DNA from: Cytophagales bacterium
GTDB lineage: Bacteria; Bacteroidota; Bacteroidia; Cytophagales; Cyclobacteriaceae
DNA length: 7,784 nt
Reading direction: 5' to 3'
Assembly (NCBI GenBank): GCA_003541895.1
Contig: DPLR01000599.1
Span: 2,838 to 10,621, forward strand
This document shows, in pieces, positions 6,490 to 7,784 of the stretch (positions are counted from its first letter, which is position 1; each line of letters starts with the position of its first letter). Below the pieces are notes generated by a model. It saw only the letters and a list, made by a program, of their open reading frames with translations. It was not told the origin of the DNA and did no database searches. The translations under genes and the position numbers were made by a program.

Positions 6490-7158
6490 ATGATAAAAAC
6501 TTTATTGTTTAGCATCTCGTGCTTGGCTACAATTCACGTTGTGGCGCAGTCAGCTCCCGCAAGTTACTATGGCTTATTTGAGTCGAAAGAATTGGCAATG
6601 ACTTATTACGAGCGATTCGGAAAAGATTTTGAAATAAAAAATGGAGAAACTGTAGCTGACATTGGTTCTGACAATGGCTGGCTTGAAGGTGTTTATTCTT
6701 TAGTGCCCAACTTGAAATGCAAATTCTACCTCGAAGAAATTGACACCACGTGCCTCAATAAAAAAATATTCACGCAAATGGTATCGCATTATACCAAACT
6801 GAATGGTGGCTCGATTGATGATGATTTTTTCTATAGCATAGGTGATGAACGATCTACCCATCTGCCAAAAAATACTTTCGACCGTGTTATTCTGGCGCTC
6901 ACCTATCATGAACTCTCTTATAAAGAAGAAATGCTCAATGACATCAAATCAATTTTGAAACCTACCGGTGTGCTAATGATTTCAGAAAACGTAACCTTGA
7001 AACACAGAAAGAGAAGAAGAGATTGTAAACACTATATGCCTATTGAGAAAGACTTGATTGCTGAGTTAAACAAAAATGGTTTTGAGTTAAAAAAGAAAAC
7101 GATCAATGCTTATCAGAAGAGATTGGTGTTGTATCAGTTTGCATTGAAATCCAAATAA
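6490..7158 (+). CDS. Exported class I SAM methyltransferase-fold protein
   Basis: Protein of 222 aa. A signal peptide (about 1-19, ISCLATIHVVA before Q20) precedes a Rossmann-type methyltransferase domain: motif I VADIGSDNGWLEG (55-67), motif II acidic end of strand 2 FYLEEID (79-85), and a motif IV-like FDRVILALTYHEL (130-142), then KPTGVLMISEN (157-167) as strand 5. Motif I keeps the Asp and the glycines at 59 and 63 that normally contact SAM. A basic KHRKRRR patch (171-177) follows. No substrate can be inferred. The ATG touches the stop codon of the preceding DUF4189-like gene, with no spacer, implying coupled translation. Oddity: SAM is cytoplasmic, so an exported enzyme would lack cofactor; it may bind another ligand, or the N-terminus may stay as a membrane anchor. 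Confidence 0.82.
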   Translation: MIKTLLFSISCLATIHVVAQSAPASYYGLFESKELAMTYYERFGKDFEIKNGETVADIGSDNGWLEGVYSLVPNLKCKFYLEEIDTTCLNKKIFTQMVSHYTKLNGGSIDDDFFYSIGDERSTHLPKNTFDRVILALTYHELSYKEEMLNDIKSILKPTGVLMISENVTLKHRKRRRDCKHYMPIEKDLIAELNKNGFELKKKTINAYQKRLVLYQFALKSK

Positions 7159-7175
7159 AAATTTTAATTTTATTT
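7153..7175 (+). terminator. Weak AT-only hairpin after the methyltransferase-like gene
   Basis: AAATAAAA (7153-7160) and TTTTATTT (7168-7175) are exact reverse complements with a 7-nt loop, overlapping the stop codon at 7156-7158. The stem lacks G-C pairs, so termination would be inefficient and read-through into the gene at 7201 is likely. Confidence 0.25.
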
Positions 7176-7200
7176 CACCCAAAAAACTAACCTCAAGCTT

Positions 7201-7784
7201 ATGAGAAATTTACTTAAACTGATAGGACTATTTTCTCTAATCATAAATCTCACTTACGGACAATGTGTTTCAGGCGATTGCAATAATGGCTTTGGAAGAT
7301 ACGAGGGGAAAAGTCAGTTTCAAATAAATTCATATGCAAACGGGAATAGAAGCGATGCAGGCCTAACATATTATAAAGATGATGGGGTAATTAAGATGAA
7401 TTATTTCAAATCAGGTACAGAAACAATTTCGATTACTGAACGACCAAATGGTTCACTTGAATTTGGCTATCGAATCTTGAAAAGTGATGGATATTCTTAC
7501 CTTCACAATGGTCTGGCTTTTGAGGATAACAGGATGTTTAAGTTTGTTAGTGGCGAGAAAACGGCCACTTCATTTGATAAAAGGAAAACATCTTGTCTAA
7601 TTGGTGATTGTGAAAATGGCTTTGGTGCGCAATACATGGTTTTTGTTGGCGAAAAAAATGATACTACTAGCGTGTTGTACGTGGGCAACTTTAGAGATCA
7701 AAGTTGGGATGGAGAGGGTGGAGAATACTCTTTTTCCAGAAAGGAATATTATGTTGGCACCTATAAGATGGATGACGATTGGAA
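7201..7784 (+). CDS. Exported MORN-like repeat protein, 3' end outside the window
   Basis: An open frame without stops runs from the ATG at 7201 to the right edge (194 codons visible), so the C-terminus is missing. It begins with a signal peptide (about 1-20, LIGLFSLIINLTYG before Q21). The mature part has two copies of a Cys-containing motif, CVSGDCNNGFGRY (22-34) and CLIGDCENGFGAQY (132-145). After the second come MORN-like units, YVGNFRDQSWDGEGGEYSF then YYVGTYKMDDDW, matching the YxGxF..GxGxY pattern. MORN repeats form beta-hairpin arrays and often mediate binding to membranes or proteins; in exported Bacteroidota proteins their role is unclear. It starts 42 bp after the methyltransferase-like gene on the same strand and may belong to the same transcript. 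The family call is moderately sure, the function unknown. Confidence 0.75.
   Translation, partial: MRNLLKLIGLFSLIINLTYGQCVSGDCNNGFGRYEGKSQFQINSYANGNRSDAGLTYYKDDGVIKMNYFKSGTETISITERPNGSLEFGYRILKSDGYSYLHNGLAFEDNRMFKFVSGEKTATSFDKRKTSCLIGDCENGFGAQYMVFVGEKNDTTSVLYVGNFRDQSWDGEGGEYSFSRKEYYVGTYKMDDDW

Noticed and set aside
7503..7688. Minus-strand frame of 61 codons near the right edge
   Set aside because: The plus strand here is the continuous MORN-like gene with two matching Cys motifs, so this frame is an antisense shadow.

Overview
The window looks like a chromosomal segment of a free-living Bacteroidota bacterium, most likely of the Cytophagales/Chitinophagales type. The evidence is a moderately AT-rich composition, start regions without clear Shine-Dalgarno sequences, and typical Bacteroidota protein families: a 7TMR-DISM sensor kinase, a CarboxypepD_reg-like/Sel1 exported protein, a DUF5077-DUF3472 protein and a MORN-like exported protein. 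No rRNA, tRNA, CRISPR array, transposase or phage gene was found.

Layout, left to right. Bases 1-440 carry no convincing gene. They hold several inverted repeats and a 22-bp tandem duplication just downstream of the kinase gene. Bases 441-2984 are a minus-strand two-component operon: a LuxR/NarL-type response regulator is transcribed first, then a 7TMR-DISM/HisKA_3 sensor kinase 66 bp later. Diverging from it, 3202-4494 encodes an exported protein with a CarboxypepD_reg-like domain, Sel1 repeats and an unrecognised C-terminal domain. Converging on that gene, 4592-5884 on the minus strand encodes an exported DUF5077-DUF3472 protein. The gap at 5885-6111 holds a possible C-terminal gene remnant on the minus strand. 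From 6112 to the right edge, three plus-strand genes for exported proteins follow closely: a small Cys-rich DUF4189-like protein, a class I methyltransferase-fold protein with a signal peptide whose ATG directly abuts the previous stop codon, and a MORN-like protein cut by the window edge.

How they may work together. The kinase and regulator form a cognate pair; its ligand and targets are not visible, although the divergent Sel1 gene is a natural candidate target. Every other intact gene appears to be exported, so the window is mostly sensing and cell-envelope functions. The DUF4189-like/methyltransferase pair is the least conventional part, because S-adenosylmethionine is normally available only in the cytoplasm. 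I see no clearly recognisable defence, secretion or biosynthetic system; the novelty is in individual proteins and small arrangements.
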